Shown here: positions 50,157 to 59,958 of the stretch, piece by piece
How the letters are laid out: the number at the start of each line of letters is the position of its first letter
Position numbering within the stretch: the first letter of the stretch is position 1
From: Jiangella endophytica
GTDB lineage: Bacteria; Actinomycetota; Actinomycetes; Jiangellales; Jiangellaceae
Assembly (NCBI RefSeq): GCF_003427025.1
Contig: NZ_QVAI01000005.1
Span: 1-64,000 of the forward strand
Reading direction: 5' to 3'
Length of the DNA: 64,000 nucleotides
Program-made: the position numbers and the translations under genes
The notes under the pieces: generated by a model
Told to the model about the DNA's origin: nothing
Seen by the model: only the letters and a program-made list of their open reading frames with translations
Database searches by the model: none

Positions 50157-52613
50157 CTACCGCGCTGGCAGGACCTCGCCGGGTAGCACCGCGCCCGGCG
50201 AGAAGCCGTCGCGCCAGCCGTCCTCGCCGCCGCCCTCCTCGTCGCCTTCCTCGTTGCCGAAGACCGGCGGTTCCTCGAGGGGCGGGCCGACGGTGAAGTC
50301 GTCGGTGGGCTCCTCCGGCTCGCCGTTGCTCACCGTGAGGGAGATATTCGAACCTGAGGCGACCTCTGCGCCAGCACCGGGATCGGTGTTGACGACGAGG
50401 CCCTCCTGTAAGTCCGAATTCACCTCCCCCGCGACGGCGGCGCCGAAGCCGGCGTCCTCGAGCGTGCGGATGGCGTCCTCGGAGCTCATGCCCCGGACGT
50501 CGGGAACAGCGACGGTGATGCCACGGATGGTCTCGGGGTCGGGCGCGGTGAACGCGACCTCCTCGGCGCCGTCGTGCGCCTGGTCCATCATCTGCTTCCA
50601 GATGGGGCCGGGGATACACCCACCACAGGCCTCGCCGATGCGCTCGCCGTTGTAGGTGCGGCCGTCGAGCGATTCCTGCGGCGCCTCGACGTCGGCGACG
50701 GCCACGGCGGTGGAGAGCTGCGGCGTGTAGCCGACGAACCAGACCGCGATGGCGCCGTTGGTGGTACCGGTCTTGCCGGCCGCGGGGCGGCCGTCGTCGA
50801 GGCGCATGCGGTTTCCGGTGGCGCCCGGGTTGTCGATGACGCCCTGCAGGACGGAGTTGACGGCGTCGGCGACCGCCGGCTCGACGACCTTCTCGCAGGT
50901 CGGCTGGGTGTGGTCGACGAGGACGTTGCCCGCGGCGTCGGTGACCCGCACGACCGACGTGGTCGGGCAGTGCAGGCCGCGGTTGGCGAACATCGCGTAG
51001 CCCGCGGCCATGGACAGCGGCGACACCTCGTTGGCGCCGAGGGTGAACGACGGCACCTGGCGCAGCGGCTGAATCTGGCCGTCCTCGTCGAGGTCGGCGC
51101 GCATGACGCCGGCGCCCTGCGCGATGGTGGCCGGCTCGCACAGCCCGGTGCGCTGCTCGAGCTGGGCGAAGAAGGTGTTGACCGAGCGCTCCGTGCCGGT
51201 GCGCAGGTTGAACGAGCCGCTGCCCGTGGAGTTCTTCGGCGACCACGTCTCGCTGCTGCGGATGCGGCCGTCGCAGGTGCTGAAGGAGTTGACCCGCAGG
51301 TTGACCTGCTGCGGCGCGTTGATCGACGTGTTGAGCGGGATGCCCTGGCTGATGGCGGCCGCGAGCACGAACGCCTTGAACGTCGACCCGGACTGGATGC
51401 CGGCGCCACCGCCCATGCTCTGGTCGACGGCGTAGTTGAGGTTGCTGACGCCTTCACCCTCGACGCCGTAGTCGCGGGAGTTGGCCATGGCCCGGATGTA
51501 GCCGTTGTTGGGCTGCACCGTGGCCAGCGAGCCGATGACGGAGTCTCGGGGCGCGACACGGTCGGAGACGGCTGCCTGCGCCGCCTGCTGCGACGCCCGG
51601 CTGATGGTGGTCTCGACCCGCAGTCCACCACGCAGCAGCATCGCCTCGCGATCCGCCCGGGTCTCGCCGAGCTCCGGCATGGTGAGCAGCTCGCGCCGTA
51701 CGTAGTCGCAGAAGTAGCCGGCGTAGGCGTTGACGCAGCCGTTCGGCGTCGGAGTCGGGTTCAGGCCGAGCTCGGTCTGCCGGGCCTCGGCGGCCAGCTG
51801 CTCGGTGATGCGGCCGGTGGCGGCCATGCGGTTGAGCACGACGTTGCGGCGGCCGAGCGCGGCCTCGGGGTCCTTGGTGGGGTCGTAGGCGTCGGGCCGC
51901 TGGACGATGCCGGCCAGCAGCGACGCCTGCTGCAGCGTCAGCTCGGCGGCCGACGTGGAGAAGTAGGTGCGGGCGGCCGCCTCGACGCCGTAGGCGCCGG
52001 AGCCGAAGTAGGCGATGTTGAGGTAGCGCTGGAGGATCTCGTCTTTGCTCAGCTCCTGCTCGACCTGGACGGCCATGCGCAGTTCCTCGAGCTTGCGGCG
52101 GTAGCCCTCGGTGCCGGTGCTGGCCAGGACGTCCTGGACCTCGTCCGGACTGGTGGCCTGCGAGACGCGCACCTGCTTCACGTACTGCTGGGTGAGGGTG
52201 GAGCCACCGCCCTGGGTCTCGCCGGCCTCGACGTTGCGCAGGAACGCGCGCAGCGTGCCCTGGATGTCGATGGGGCCGCGCTCGTAGAAGCGGTCGTCCT
52301 CGATGGCGAGGATGGCGTCCTTCATGACCGGCGCGATCGCATCGAGGCCGACCTCGATGCGGTTCTCCTGGAAGAACGTGGCCAACTGCTGGCCGTTGGC
52401 GTCGTAGAGGTACGACGTCTGGGCCATGGGGCCTGGCTCGAGGTCGGCGGGCAGCTCCGCGAACGTGTCGGCGCTCTCGCGGGCGGTGAGCCCCAGGCCC
52501 GCGACGACGGGCAGGGCTAAGCCAGCGAGTAGGACGCCGCACAGCGCGGCGACACCCGCGACCAGGAGGACACGGCGTACCGTGGCTACGACGGCGGAGG
52601 GACGTATCGCCAT
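50157..52613 (-). CDS. ponA: class A penicillin-binding protein with PASTA domain
   Basis: 818 aa from ATG 52613; upstream in-frame sequence is non-coding. One TM helix (residues 12-38), glycosyltransferase 51 domain (about 70-250) with catalytic E105 in EDDRFYERG, then transpeptidase with S410-T-F-K413, S477-V-N479 and K614-T-G-T. A PASTA domain (about 694-760, VPDVRGMSSEDAIRTLEDAG) and a Glu/Gly/Pro-rich tail follow. It polymerises and cross-links peptidoglycan. Position opposite whiB matches ponA2 (Rv3682) of M. tuberculosis, in which PASTA is also present. Confidence 0.94.
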   Translation of the reverse strand: MAIRPSAVVATVRRVLLVAGVAALCGVLLAGLALPVVAGLGLTARESADTFAELPADLEPGPMAQTSYLYDANGQQLATFFQENRIEVGLDAIAPVMKDAILAIEDDRFYERGPIDIQGTLRAFLRNVEAGETQGGGSTLTQQYVKQVRVSQATSPDEVQDVLASTGTEGYRRKLEELRMAVQVEQELSKDEILQRYLNIAYFGSGAYGVEAAARTYFSTSAAELTLQQASLLAGIVQRPDAYDPTKDPEAALGRRNVVLNRMAATGRITEQLAAEARQTELGLNPTPTPNGCVNAYAGYFCDYVRRELLTMPELGETRADREAMLLRGGLRVETTISRASQQAAQAAVSDRVAPRDSVIGSLATVQPNNGYIRAMANSRDYGVEGEGVSNLNYAVDQSMGGGAGIQSGSTFKAFVLAAAISQGIPLNTSINAPQQVNLRVNSFSTCDGRIRSSETWSPKNSTGSGSFNLRTGTERSVNTFFAQLEQRTGLCEPATIAQGAGVMRADLDEDGQIQPLRQVPSFTLGANEVSPLSMAAGYAMFANRGLHCPTTSVVRVTDAAGNVLVDHTQPTCEKVVEPAVADAVNSVLQGVIDNPGATGNRMRLDDGRPAAGKTGTTNGAIAVWFVGYTPQLSTAVAVADVEAPQESLDGRTYNGERIGEACGGCIPGPIWKQMMDQAHDGAEEVAFTAPDPETIRGITVAVPDVRGMSSEDAIRTLEDAGFGAAVAGEVNSDLQEGLVVNTDPGAGAEVASGSNISLTVSNGEPEEPTDDFTVGPPLEEPPVFGNEEGDEEGGGEDGWRDGFSPGAVLPGEVLPAR

Positions 52614-52834
52614 GGACGGCAAGCTTACGTGCTTATGCCACACTGGCAGTAACCGAGACACGGCGAGCCGACAATTAACAGATGTTCGGGACCGCCGCCA
52701 TCGTCCAACCGGCTGATAGTAGTTTCGGTCAATCAGGGTCTGTTCATGACCCTCGTGTTTGCATAGCGTCACGTCATCGGGGTGAACTAGAGAGGGTTTG
52801 GTGTGTTCACCGAGTTGACGGGGGTGACAGCCGG

Positions 52835-53122
52835 ATGACGTGGATCGATGACTGGACCAGCTTGGCGGCATGCCGCAGTGCTGAGCCAGACGAACTGTTC
52901 GTCCAGGGCGCAGCACAGAATCGAGCCAAGGCCGTGTGCCTCGGCTGCCCGGTGCGCACCGAGTGCCTGGCAGATGCATTGGACAACCGCACCGAGTTCG
53001 GTATCTGGGGTGGCATGACGGAGCGGGAGCGACGTGCCCTCCTCCGCCGCCGTCCCGAGGTCGACTCCTGGCGTGGGCTGCTCGAGGCCGCTCGCGACGA
53101 GTACACGATCAAAGCCGGCTGA
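52835..53122 (+). CDS. WhiB-family iron-sulfur transcription factor (WhiB4-like)
   Basis: 95 aa, ATG 52835. C13, C35, C38 and C44 give the C-x21-C-x2-C-x5-C pattern that holds a [4Fe-4S] cluster, followed by the turn GIWGG (56-60) and a basic C-terminus (RERRALLRRRPE) for DNA binding. The position divergent from the PASTA PBP gene matches whiB4 (Rv3681c). WhiB4 senses oxygen and redox stress. The 221-bp gap to the PBP gene must hold both promoters; I cannot assign the boxes reliably. Confidence 0.93.
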   Translation: MTWIDDWTSLAACRSAEPDELFVQGAAQNRAKAVCLGCPVRTECLADALDNRTEFGIWGGMTERERRALLRRRPEVDSWRGLLEAARDEYTIKAG

Positions 53123-53133
53123 CACCTTTCAGG

Positions 53134-53175
53134 ACGCTGAGGCCCCGGGCACTGAGCCCGGGGCCAGCGTGTTTT
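53134..53175. terminator. strong terminator after whiB
   Basis: Nested stem: ACGCT/AGCGT outside and a perfect 9-bp GGCCCCGGG/CCCGGGGCC inside (53134-53170), followed by GTTTT. It lies between whiB and the convergent membrane protein gene and should act on both. Confidence 0.85.
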
Positions 53176-54584
53176 CAGGCCCGGTAGTCGCCGACGAGTC
53201 TCCGGTGCCACCACGCGCCGGTGTCGTGGCGCTCCCGGCGGTCGGTGAACCGGTACCGGTAGAGCCGCGCCCGTACGTGCGCGGGGGGCAGGTGCGGGAA
53301 CGGGTTGCGCCGCAGCAGCGCCACGACGTCCGGGTCGTTGTCGCGCAGCTTCTCCAGCAGCACCGGGAACCACGGGTGCGCGTAGCCCGGTGAGATCGCG
53401 GCGAACCACATCAGCCAGTCCAGCCGCAGGTGGTACGGCGCCACCTGCCGCGGGCGGCGGCGCACGTCGCCCGGCTTGCCCCGGAACTCGTACTCCTGCC
53501 AGACGGTGTCCGGGCGCAGCACCTGGTCGGCGGTCCCCTCGATGACGACCTCGTGCCGCATCCGGGTGACGCTGCCGAACGCCCCGTACGTGTTCACCAG
53601 CAGCAACGGGTTGAAGCTGGTGTTCATCACCTGCCGGCTGGAGACCAGGTTGCGCACCGGCCAGTAGCTCAGCACCGTCAGCACGCCGGTGAGAGCGACG
53701 ACGACGGCCGCGTACCAGGCGGGCAGGCCGGACAGTGCGGCCGGCGGGTCCACCGGGAGCAACGCCGCCCACAGGCCGCCACCCACCGCCGTCGTCGCCA
53801 CCACCATCGTCAGCACGTTGAGCCAGGCGAAGTTGCCGCTGAGCACCAGCCACCCCTGCGTCACGAGGACGACGACGGCGGCGACGGTGCGCACGGGCTG
53901 CGGCGCGAAGAGCAGGTACGGGACGACCAGCTGCGTCATGTGGTTCGCGGCCGCCTCCGCCCGGTGCGCCCATCGCGGCAACCGGTGGAACCACCAGCTC
54001 AGCGGGTTCGGCATCGGCTGCGTCTCGTGGTGGTAGTACAGGCACGTCAGGTCGCGCCAGCAGCGGTCGCCGCGCAGCTTGATCAGCCCGGCGCCGAACT
54101 CCAGCCGGAACAGCACCCACCACAGCGCGACCAGCACCAGCAGCGGCGGCGGCATCGCCGCGGGCCCGAGGAAGATCGCCAGGAACCCCACCTCGCACAG
54201 CAGCGACTCCCAGCCGAAGCCGTACCAGACCTGCCCGACCTGCACGATCGACAGGTACAGCGCCCACGGCACCGCCCAGACCAGCAGGTTCGCCCAGACC
54301 GGCAGGTCGTCGGCCAGGCCCAGCACCAGACCGGCCGACCACAGCACACCCAGCCACGCCACGGCCGCGAAGAAGCGGTCGGAGTAGTGCAGCTGGAACA
54401 GGCTCGGCGCGCGGCGGAACGGCACCCGCGCCACGTACCGCGGGACAGGCGTCAGGCCGCGCTCGCCGATCAACCCCTTGAACTGACGGACCGCGCCGAG
54501 GAACGCCAGCAGGTAGACGCCGGCCAGCGCCCGCTGGAACACCAGCCGGCTCAGCCAGTAGCCCTCGGCGGAGAACCAGTCCAT
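53175..54584 (-). CDS. lipase maturation factor (LMF1)-family membrane protein
   Basis: 469 aa, ATG 54584. Many TM helices in the N-terminal three quarters (FQRALAGVYLLAFLGAVRQF onwards), the segment FGAGLIKLRGDRCWRDLTCL with YYHHETQPMPNPLSWW, and the C-terminal soluble part (YEFRGKPGDVRRRPRQVAPY, LRLDWLMWFAA). This order is characteristic of LMF1-like proteins, which in animals fold secreted lipases; the bacterial role is unknown. Gene stands alone. Confidence 0.88.
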   Translation of the reverse strand: MDWFSAEGYWLSRLVFQRALAGVYLLAFLGAVRQFKGLIGERGLTPVPRYVARVPFRRAPSLFQLHYSDRFFAAVAWLGVLWSAGLVLGLADDLPVWANLLVWAVPWALYLSIVQVGQVWYGFGWESLLCEVGFLAIFLGPAAMPPPLLVLVALWWVLFRLEFGAGLIKLRGDRCWRDLTCLYYHHETQPMPNPLSWWFHRLPRWAHRAEAAANHMTQLVVPYLLFAPQPVRTVAAVVVLVTQGWLVLSGNFAWLNVLTMVVATTAVGGGLWAALLPVDPPAALSGLPAWYAAVVVALTGVLTVLSYWPVRNLVSSRQVMNTSFNPLLLVNTYGAFGSVTRMRHEVVIEGTADQVLRPDTVWQEYEFRGKPGDVRRRPRQVAPYHLRLDWLMWFAAISPGYAHPWFPVLLEKLRDNDPDVVALLRRNPFPHLPPAHVRARLYRYRFTDRRERHDTGAWWHRRLVGDYRA

Positions 54585-54640
54585 GCACGCGCCTCCGCCC
54601 GTAGGGTGCCCGGCGACCGGCTGATCAAACCCCTGGCAGC

Positions 54641-55642
54641 ATGGACCGGGTGGCCGACCTCGACTTCGCGGGCGCGCTGGTCTACGCGATCCCGCTGCGC
54701 ACCCGATTCCGCGGCATCACTGTCCGCGAGGGCATGCTGATCGAAGGGCCGGCCGGCTGGGGCGAGTTCTGCCCGTTCGCCGACTACGACGACGCCGAGT
54801 CCGTGTCGTGGCTGCTGGCGGCCGTCGAGCAGGCGACGCGGCCGCCGCCGGCGCCGGTGCGCGACCGGATCCCGGTCAACTGCACCGTCCCCGCGGTCGG
54901 GCCGGAACGGGCGCACGCGATCGTCGCGGCGTCCGGTTGCACGACGGCGAAGGTCAAGGTCGCCGACCATGCCGACGCGCTGACCGAGGACCTGGCCCGG
55001 GTCGAGGCGGTCCGTGCGGCGCTCGGTCCGGCGGGACGGGTCCGGGTCGACGCCAACGCCGTCTGGGACGTCGACACGGCGGTGCGGTCGTTGCGGCTGC
55101 TGGACCGGGCGGCGGGTGGGCTGGAGTACGCCGAGCAGCCCTGCCCGACGCTGGAGGACCTGGCGGCGGTGCGGCGGGCGGTCGATGTCCCGATCGCGGC
55201 CGACGAGTCGATCCGCCGCGCCGACGATCCGCTCCGCGTCGCCGTCGCGGGCGCCGCCGACGTCGCCGTCATCAAGGGGACGCCGCTGGGCGGGGTGCGG
55301 CGGGCGCTGCGGGTGGCGGAGGCGGCCGGTCTGCCGTGCGTCGTGTCGTCGGCCCTGGAGACCAGCGTCGGACTGGCCGGTCAGCTGGCGCTCGCGGCCG
55401 CGTTGCCGGAGCTGCCGTACGCCTGCGGGCTGGGGACCCTCTCGCTGTTCACCGGCGACCTCGTCGGCGACGACGCCGGCCTGCGGCCCGTGGGCGGGGC
55501 GCTCCCCGTCCCCGCCGCTCCTCCGGCCCCGGACCCGGCGAAGCTGGCCGAGTTCCGGCTGGCGGACGCCGGTCGCGAGGCGTGGTGGCGCGACCGCCTC
55601 ACCCGCGTCCACGCCCTCGCCCACCCCCACCTCCCGCGTTGA
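54641..55642 (+). CDS. menC: o-succinylbenzoate synthase
   Basis: 333 aa, ATG 54641 (a GTG nine bases downstream is an alternative). Enolase-superfamily barrel: KxK in TAKVKVAD, the metal ligands in DANAVW, in the EYAEQP strand, and in AADESI, and the second catalytic Lys in VAVIKGTPLGG. It dehydrates SHCHC to o-succinylbenzoate in menaquinone synthesis. No other men genes are nearby. The last codons and stop lie inside the left arm of a 35-bp perfect inverted repeat (55625-55721). Confidence 0.9.
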   Translation: MDRVADLDFAGALVYAIPLRTRFRGITVREGMLIEGPAGWGEFCPFADYDDAESVSWLLAAVEQATRPPPAPVRDRIPVNCTVPAVGPERAHAIVAASGCTTAKVKVADHADALTEDLARVEAVRAALGPAGRVRVDANAVWDVDTAVRSLRLLDRAAGGLEYAEQPCPTLEDLAAVRRAVDVPIAADESIRRADDPLRVAVAGAADVAVIKGTPLGGVRRALRVAEAAGLPCVVSSALETSVGLAGQLALAAALPELPYACGLGTLSLFTGDLVGDDAGLRPVGGALPVPAAPPAPDPAKLAEFRLADAGREAWWRDRLTRVHALAHPHLPR

Positions 55643-55721
55643 TCTTGGAGTTGTTCGGCATCCGTAGGTGAAATGTCCGATAGATGGCCGAACAACTCCA
55701 AGATCAACGCGGGAGGTGGGG
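55625..55721. terminator. 35-bp perfect inverted repeat, probable bidirectional terminator
   Basis: Bases 55625-55659 are the exact reverse complement of 55687-55721, with a 27-base interior in which CATC/GATG can pair further. The left arm overlaps the end of menC; the right arm stops 11 bp before the convergent FAD oxidase gene. Far longer than ordinary terminators; may be a dispersed palindromic repeat inserted at the junction. Confidence 0.8.
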
Positions 55722-55731
55722 TGGCGGCGGG

Positions 55732-57045
55732 TCAGGCGCCGAGGGCGGCGTGGCCCTGGCCGAAGAAGCAGGCCGGGTCGTAGGCGGCCTTCACCGAGCG
55801 GAGCCGGGCGTAGTCGGCCGGGGCGTAGGCGGCAGCGGTACGGGTGGTGTCGGCGAGGAAGTTGAGGAACGCGCCGCCGATGCCGTGCGGCCGCAGCGGG
55901 TCGACGAACTCCGGAGCCGGGGTGTCGAGGATGACGCTGAACGGCACGCCGCGGTGGCTGACCGGACCGGCGTCGGGGCCGGGGCGGGCGGTCGCGCCGC
56001 CGTAGTGCCGGATCTCGACCGCGGAGCCGCCCTCGGCCGCCGCGACCACGGTGTCCACGACCTCGTCGCCGAGAACCGGGAAGAAGTCGAAGTAGCGGGC
56101 CGGGGTGCCGCCCATCGCGGCGTCGGCGTAGTCCATGCTCCGGTAGCCGTCGACCAGCGCCGGCCCGGCGGCCAGCCGCAGCGGGCGGAGCAGCCGCTCG
56201 GCGTCGTCGGCGCGGCCGGTGTAGAGGGCCTTGATGCCGAGCGCACGGCGGCCGCGCAGCTCAGCGGGCACCGACTCGACGTCGGGGATGCGCGAGAGCA
56301 TGACCGCGCTGCTCATCTCGTCCGGCGCGGCCGCGGCCCAGTCGCGGTAGACCCGCAGCGCGTTCGCGGCGTTGTCCACGTCGAACCAGGAGATGCCGCC
56401 GTAGACCTGCGCGACCGGGTAGACCCGGAACTCCAGCGAGGTGACGACGCCGAAGCCGCCGCCACCGCCGCGGATCGCCCAGAACAGGTCCGGGTGCCGG
56501 TCTGCGCTGACGGTGAGCAGCGTGCCGTCCGCGGTCACGATGTCGGCCGAGAGGACGCTGTCCGCGGCGAAGCCGTGCTTGCGGGCCAGCCAGCCCATGC
56601 CGCCGCCGAGCGTGTACCCGGTGACGCCCACCGCCGGCGACGAGCCGGACAGCGGCGCCAGCCCGTACGGACGGGTCGCGGCGAGGACGTCGCCCCACAC
56701 GGTGCCGGGCCGGACGCGGACGACCTGCCGGATCGGGTCGACGAACACGGCCGACATCGCCGTCGTCTTGAGCAGCAGCCCGCCGTCGTTGGGGACGTAC
56801 GTGCCGTGGCCGGTCGCCTGGACGGAGAACGGCAGATCGTGCTCGCGGGCCACCCGCACCGCGGCCTGCACGTCAGCGGTCGACCGCGCCTCGACGACGA
56901 GTTCCGGCCGCGGGTCGAGCGTCGGCAGCAGCGGCTTGCGGTGCTGGTCGTACCCGGCGTCGCCCGGCTCGTGGACGGTGCCGGCGATGGCGCCGCGCAG
57001 GGCGGTGGCGGCGGAGGTCTGCAGGTGCTGGATCGTGATCGTCAT
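55732..57045 (-). CDS. FAD-linked oxidase (BBE-type, berberine-bridge-like)
   Basis: 437 aa from ATG 57045 after GGAGACACG; the in-frame sequence upstream to 57198 is not typical coding. The PCMH-type FAD domain has VQATGHGTYVPNDGG with the His expected to bind FAD covalently, and GVTGYTLGGGMGWLARKHG. The C-terminal BBE segment is YAPADYARLRSVKAAYDPAC. Oxidises an alcohol, sugar or aromatic with O2. The regulator gene at 57199 is upstream on the same strand, 153 bp away, and may control it. Confidence 0.9.
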   Translation of the reverse strand: MTITIQHLQTSAATALRGAIAGTVHEPGDAGYDQHRKPLLPTLDPRPELVVEARSTADVQAAVRVAREHDLPFSVQATGHGTYVPNDGGLLLKTTAMSAVFVDPIRQVVRVRPGTVWGDVLAATRPYGLAPLSGSSPAVGVTGYTLGGGMGWLARKHGFAADSVLSADIVTADGTLLTVSADRHPDLFWAIRGGGGGFGVVTSLEFRVYPVAQVYGGISWFDVDNAANALRVYRDWAAAAPDEMSSAVMLSRIPDVESVPAELRGRRALGIKALYTGRADDAERLLRPLRLAAGPALVDGYRSMDYADAAMGGTPARYFDFFPVLGDEVVDTVVAAAEGGSAVEIRHYGGATARPGPDAGPVSHRGVPFSVILDTPAPEFVDPLRPHGIGGAFLNFLADTTRTAAAYAPADYARLRSVKAAYDPACFFGQGHAALGA

Positions 57046-57198
57046 CGTGTCTCCTTCGGGCGGTCTCACCCGGTACGTCGATGCGCGGAACCCGTTCTCG
57101 ACATCCGCGGCGGAACTTTTTTCTGCGATGACTTCACGATCGCCGCGGGAGGCGGGCCCGGACATCCGTGCCGAGCACGGATCGACCACGGAAAGCAC

Positions 57199-59946
57199 TC
57201 AGTGGGCGGTGGGTGCGCCCAGGTCGGCGAGGGCGCGGGTGCCGCGGGACCGGTGGTCGCCGCCGGCCAGCAGCAGGCTGCGTGCCCACTGGTACCGGCA
57301 GGCGGCGGCATCGAGGGTCTCGGCGGCCGCGAGCACGCCGTCGCGGTCATCGGCGGCCAGCGCGGCGGCCCGGTCGACGACGGCGGCGGCCACGACGTTG
57401 TCGGTGGTGAACGGCCGGGCGCGGCCGATCCGCTCACCGGCGTCGGGCAGGCCGGCCAGCACCCCCGCCTCGGCCCAGGCCGCCGTGTACCAGGGCCGCC
57501 AGATCAGCTCGAACCAGCTGCGGAACTCCTCCGGCGGCCGCTGCAGGACGGCGACCGCGTCGGCCGGCCGGTCCAGGTGCAGCGCCTCGAGAGCGGCGAA
57601 GAAGCTCTCGACGGAGCGCTGGTCGTGCGGGCGCCGCTCGGCGGCGCCCACGCCCGCCTCGACGTCGCGCCAGACGGCCTGCGCGGCGGCATCGCCCCGT
57701 GCGCCGTGTACCGCGCCGAGCGCGGCGGCGACCCGGCGCAGCGACGGGATGCGCGGCCGGCCGGCCCGCTCCCAGCTCTCGCGGAACAGCTCGCCGACGG
57801 CGACCGCCTCGGTCCAGTCGCCGCTCAGCACCTCGACGACGATCAGCCGGGCGGCGCCGACGTGCGAGACCTCGCGCTGCGACGGCAGGTCGCGCAGCCG
57901 CTCGGCGGCCTGGCGGGCCTGCCGGAGGTCGCCGGCCGCGATGGCCGACTCCGCAGCCATCCCGTAGGCGTCGGACAGCTCGAAACCCTGCTCCGGGGCC
58001 GGTGGACCGGCCAGCAGCGCGGTGCGCCGCAGCGCACTCTCCAGCGCGGCCCGTGCCTCGCCGAGCGCCAGCCGCAGCCCGGTGAGCTGGTCGAGGGCAG
58101 CGCTCTCGACGACCGGGTCGCCGCTCTCACGGGCCAGCTCGATGGCGCGCTCGGTGACGGCGACGGTGGCCGGCTCGTCGTCGGTGGCGGCGAACGCCTC
58201 GGCGACGGCGCAGCGGGCTCGGGCGCCGAGATGGTCGCCGGCCAGGTGCCGCGCGGTGGCGAGCCACTCGGCCGCGGCCGCGGCCGGTGGGACCTCGGCC
58301 AGGATGCCCGCCGAGCGGTGCACCAGCTCGGCCGCGTGGGCGTACTGGTGAGCGGCGAGGACGGGGTCGCCGGCGCGCTCCGCCGCCTCGGCCGCGGCGA
58401 GGTGCAGCCGCAACGCGTCGTCCCCGGCCAGCCGGGCCCGTGCCGATCCGGCGGCGAGCCGCAGTTGGGCGGCCTTGCCCGCGTCGTCCGGTGCGAGACC
58501 GGCGGCCTGCTCGAACCGGCGCTGCGCCTCGGCCAGCAGGCCGCGACCGTGGCAGAGCCGGCCCAGCAACGACGCCGCCTCCGCCGCGGTGGGAGAGGGC
58601 GTCGCCGGAGGCGGGGCCGACGAGGCGGCGGCCCGGGCGAGGGCGGCGCGGAGGTCGTCAGCGAGGAGGTCGAAGCGGCCGCGCCAGTCCGGGACGGCCG
58701 GGTCGGCCGCCAGCAGCGCCGTCCCCTCCGCCACACACCAGCGCAGGTGAGCGGCGTGGACGTCGGCGGTCTCGCCGGACGCGCCCAGCAGCTCCGCGCC
58801 GTACTGCCGGATGGTCTCCAGCGCCTGGTACCGCGTCCCGTCGCCGCTCGCGACCGGCACCAGCAGGCTGTCGTCCGCCAGCGCGGGCAGTACTCCGGAC
58901 GCCGCCAGCCCGGTGACCACCGCGGCCGCGTCGGCGCGGAACGGCGCCGCGAACACCGACACCCGCCGCAGCACCGTCCGTCCCTCGTCGTCGAGGAGGT
59001 CGTGGCTCCAGTCCAGCGCCGAGCGCAGCGATCCGTGCCGCCCGCCGCCGCGTCGCGCACCGTCCAGGAGCCGGAGCCGGTCGCCCAGTCCGCTCTCCAG
59101 CCCGTCCAGCCCGACGGCCGGGAGCCGGGCGGCGGCCAGCTCGATCGCCAGCGGGCTGCCGTCGAGCGCGGCACAGATCGCCGCGACCCGCTCGGCCGAC
59201 CCCTCGGGCACGACGGCTCCGGCCGCGCGAGACCGCTCGACGAACAGGGCGTCGGCATCGGCGCCGAGACCGCCGACCGGCACCACCCACTCGAACGGCA
59301 GCAGCAGCCGTGACCGGCTGGTGGCCAGCACCGTCAGCCCCGGCGCGGCGGCCAGCAGCGGCTCCACGAACCCGGCGACGCCGTCGAGCACGTGCTCGCA
59401 GTTGTCCAGCACCAGCAGCGCCGACCGCCCGCGCGCCCAACCGGCCACCGTCTCCGATGCGCCCCGGCCCGGCTGCTCTCCCAGGCCCAGCGCCGTCGCC
59501 ACCGCGGCGGGGACGGCGTCGTCGTCGGGCACCGGGACGAGGTCGGCGTACCAGACGCCGCCGTCGAAGCGGTCCGAGACGTCGGCCGCGACGGCGAGCG
59601 CCAGCCGGGTCTTGCCGACCCCGCCGGGACCGACCGCCACGACCAGGCGCTGCGAAGTGACGGCGGTCAGCAGCGCGGCGCGCTCGGTGTCGCGCCCGAC
59701 GAACGAGGTCAGCGGCGCGGGCAGGTCGGGCGCGGCCGGCCCGGCCGAGACCACGGACGGCGCCAGCGCGGCGAGCGCTCGCCGGTCGCTCGCGCCGAAC
59801 TTGCGCAGCAGCGCGGACACGTGGCTCTCGACGGTGCGGACGGAGATCACGAACCGGGCGGCGATCTCGGCGTTCGTCAGATGCTCGCCGAGCGCCGCGA
59901 GCACCTCGGCCTCGCGCGCCGAGATCTCCGGAACCACCACCCGCAC
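57199..59946 (-). CDS. large regulator: N-terminal LuxR HTH, NB-ARC ATPase, TPR
   Basis: 915 aa, GTG 59946. Residues 5-62 are a LuxR-type HTH (SAREAEVLAALGEHLTNAEI, then AARFVISVRTVESHVSALLR). Then an AAA/NB-ARC-like ATPase with Walker A GPGGVGKT (106-113), Walker B LLVLDNCEHVL, and the CDGSPLAIELAAAR-like motif, followed by about 500 residues of TPR helices. LAL/MalT-type regulators usually carry the LuxR HTH at the C-terminus, so the domain order is reversed here. Likely a ligand- and ATP-dependent activator of the FAD oxidase downstream. A 16-bp dyad lies between it and the divergent HAD gene. Confidence 0.9.
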   Translation of the reverse strand: MRVVVPEISAREAEVLAALGEHLTNAEIAARFVISVRTVESHVSALLRKFGASDRRALAALAPSVVSAGPAAPDLPAPLTSFVGRDTERAALLTAVTSQRLVVAVGPGGVGKTRLALAVAADVSDRFDGGVWYADLVPVPDDDAVPAAVATALGLGEQPGRGASETVAGWARGRSALLVLDNCEHVLDGVAGFVEPLLAAAPGLTVLATSRSRLLLPFEWVVPVGGLGADADALFVERSRAAGAVVPEGSAERVAAICAALDGSPLAIELAAARLPAVGLDGLESGLGDRLRLLDGARRGGGRHGSLRSALDWSHDLLDDEGRTVLRRVSVFAAPFRADAAAVVTGLAASGVLPALADDSLLVPVASGDGTRYQALETIRQYGAELLGASGETADVHAAHLRWCVAEGTALLAADPAVPDWRGRFDLLADDLRAALARAAASSAPPPATPSPTAAEAASLLGRLCHGRGLLAEAQRRFEQAAGLAPDDAGKAAQLRLAAGSARARLAGDDALRLHLAAAEAAERAGDPVLAAHQYAHAAELVHRSAGILAEVPPAAAAAEWLATARHLAGDHLGARARCAVAEAFAATDDEPATVAVTERAIELARESGDPVVESAALDQLTGLRLALGEARAALESALRRTALLAGPPAPEQGFELSDAYGMAAESAIAAGDLRQARQAAERLRDLPSQREVSHVGAARLIVVEVLSGDWTEAVAVGELFRESWERAGRPRIPSLRRVAAALGAVHGARGDAAAQAVWRDVEAGVGAAERRPHDQRSVESFFAALEALHLDRPADAVAVLQRPPEEFRSWFELIWRPWYTAAWAEAGVLAGLPDAGERIGRARPFTTDNVVAAAVVDRAAALAADDRDGVLAAAETLDAAACRYQWARSLLLAGGDHRSRGTRALADLGAPTAH

Positions 59947-59958
59947 ATTGTGGCCCAG

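Noticed and set aside
55684-59313. 1209-codon plus-strand open frame opposite the FAD oxidase and LuxR-type regulator
   Set aside because: Shadow frame with no domain; both minus-strand genes have complete catalytic motifs.
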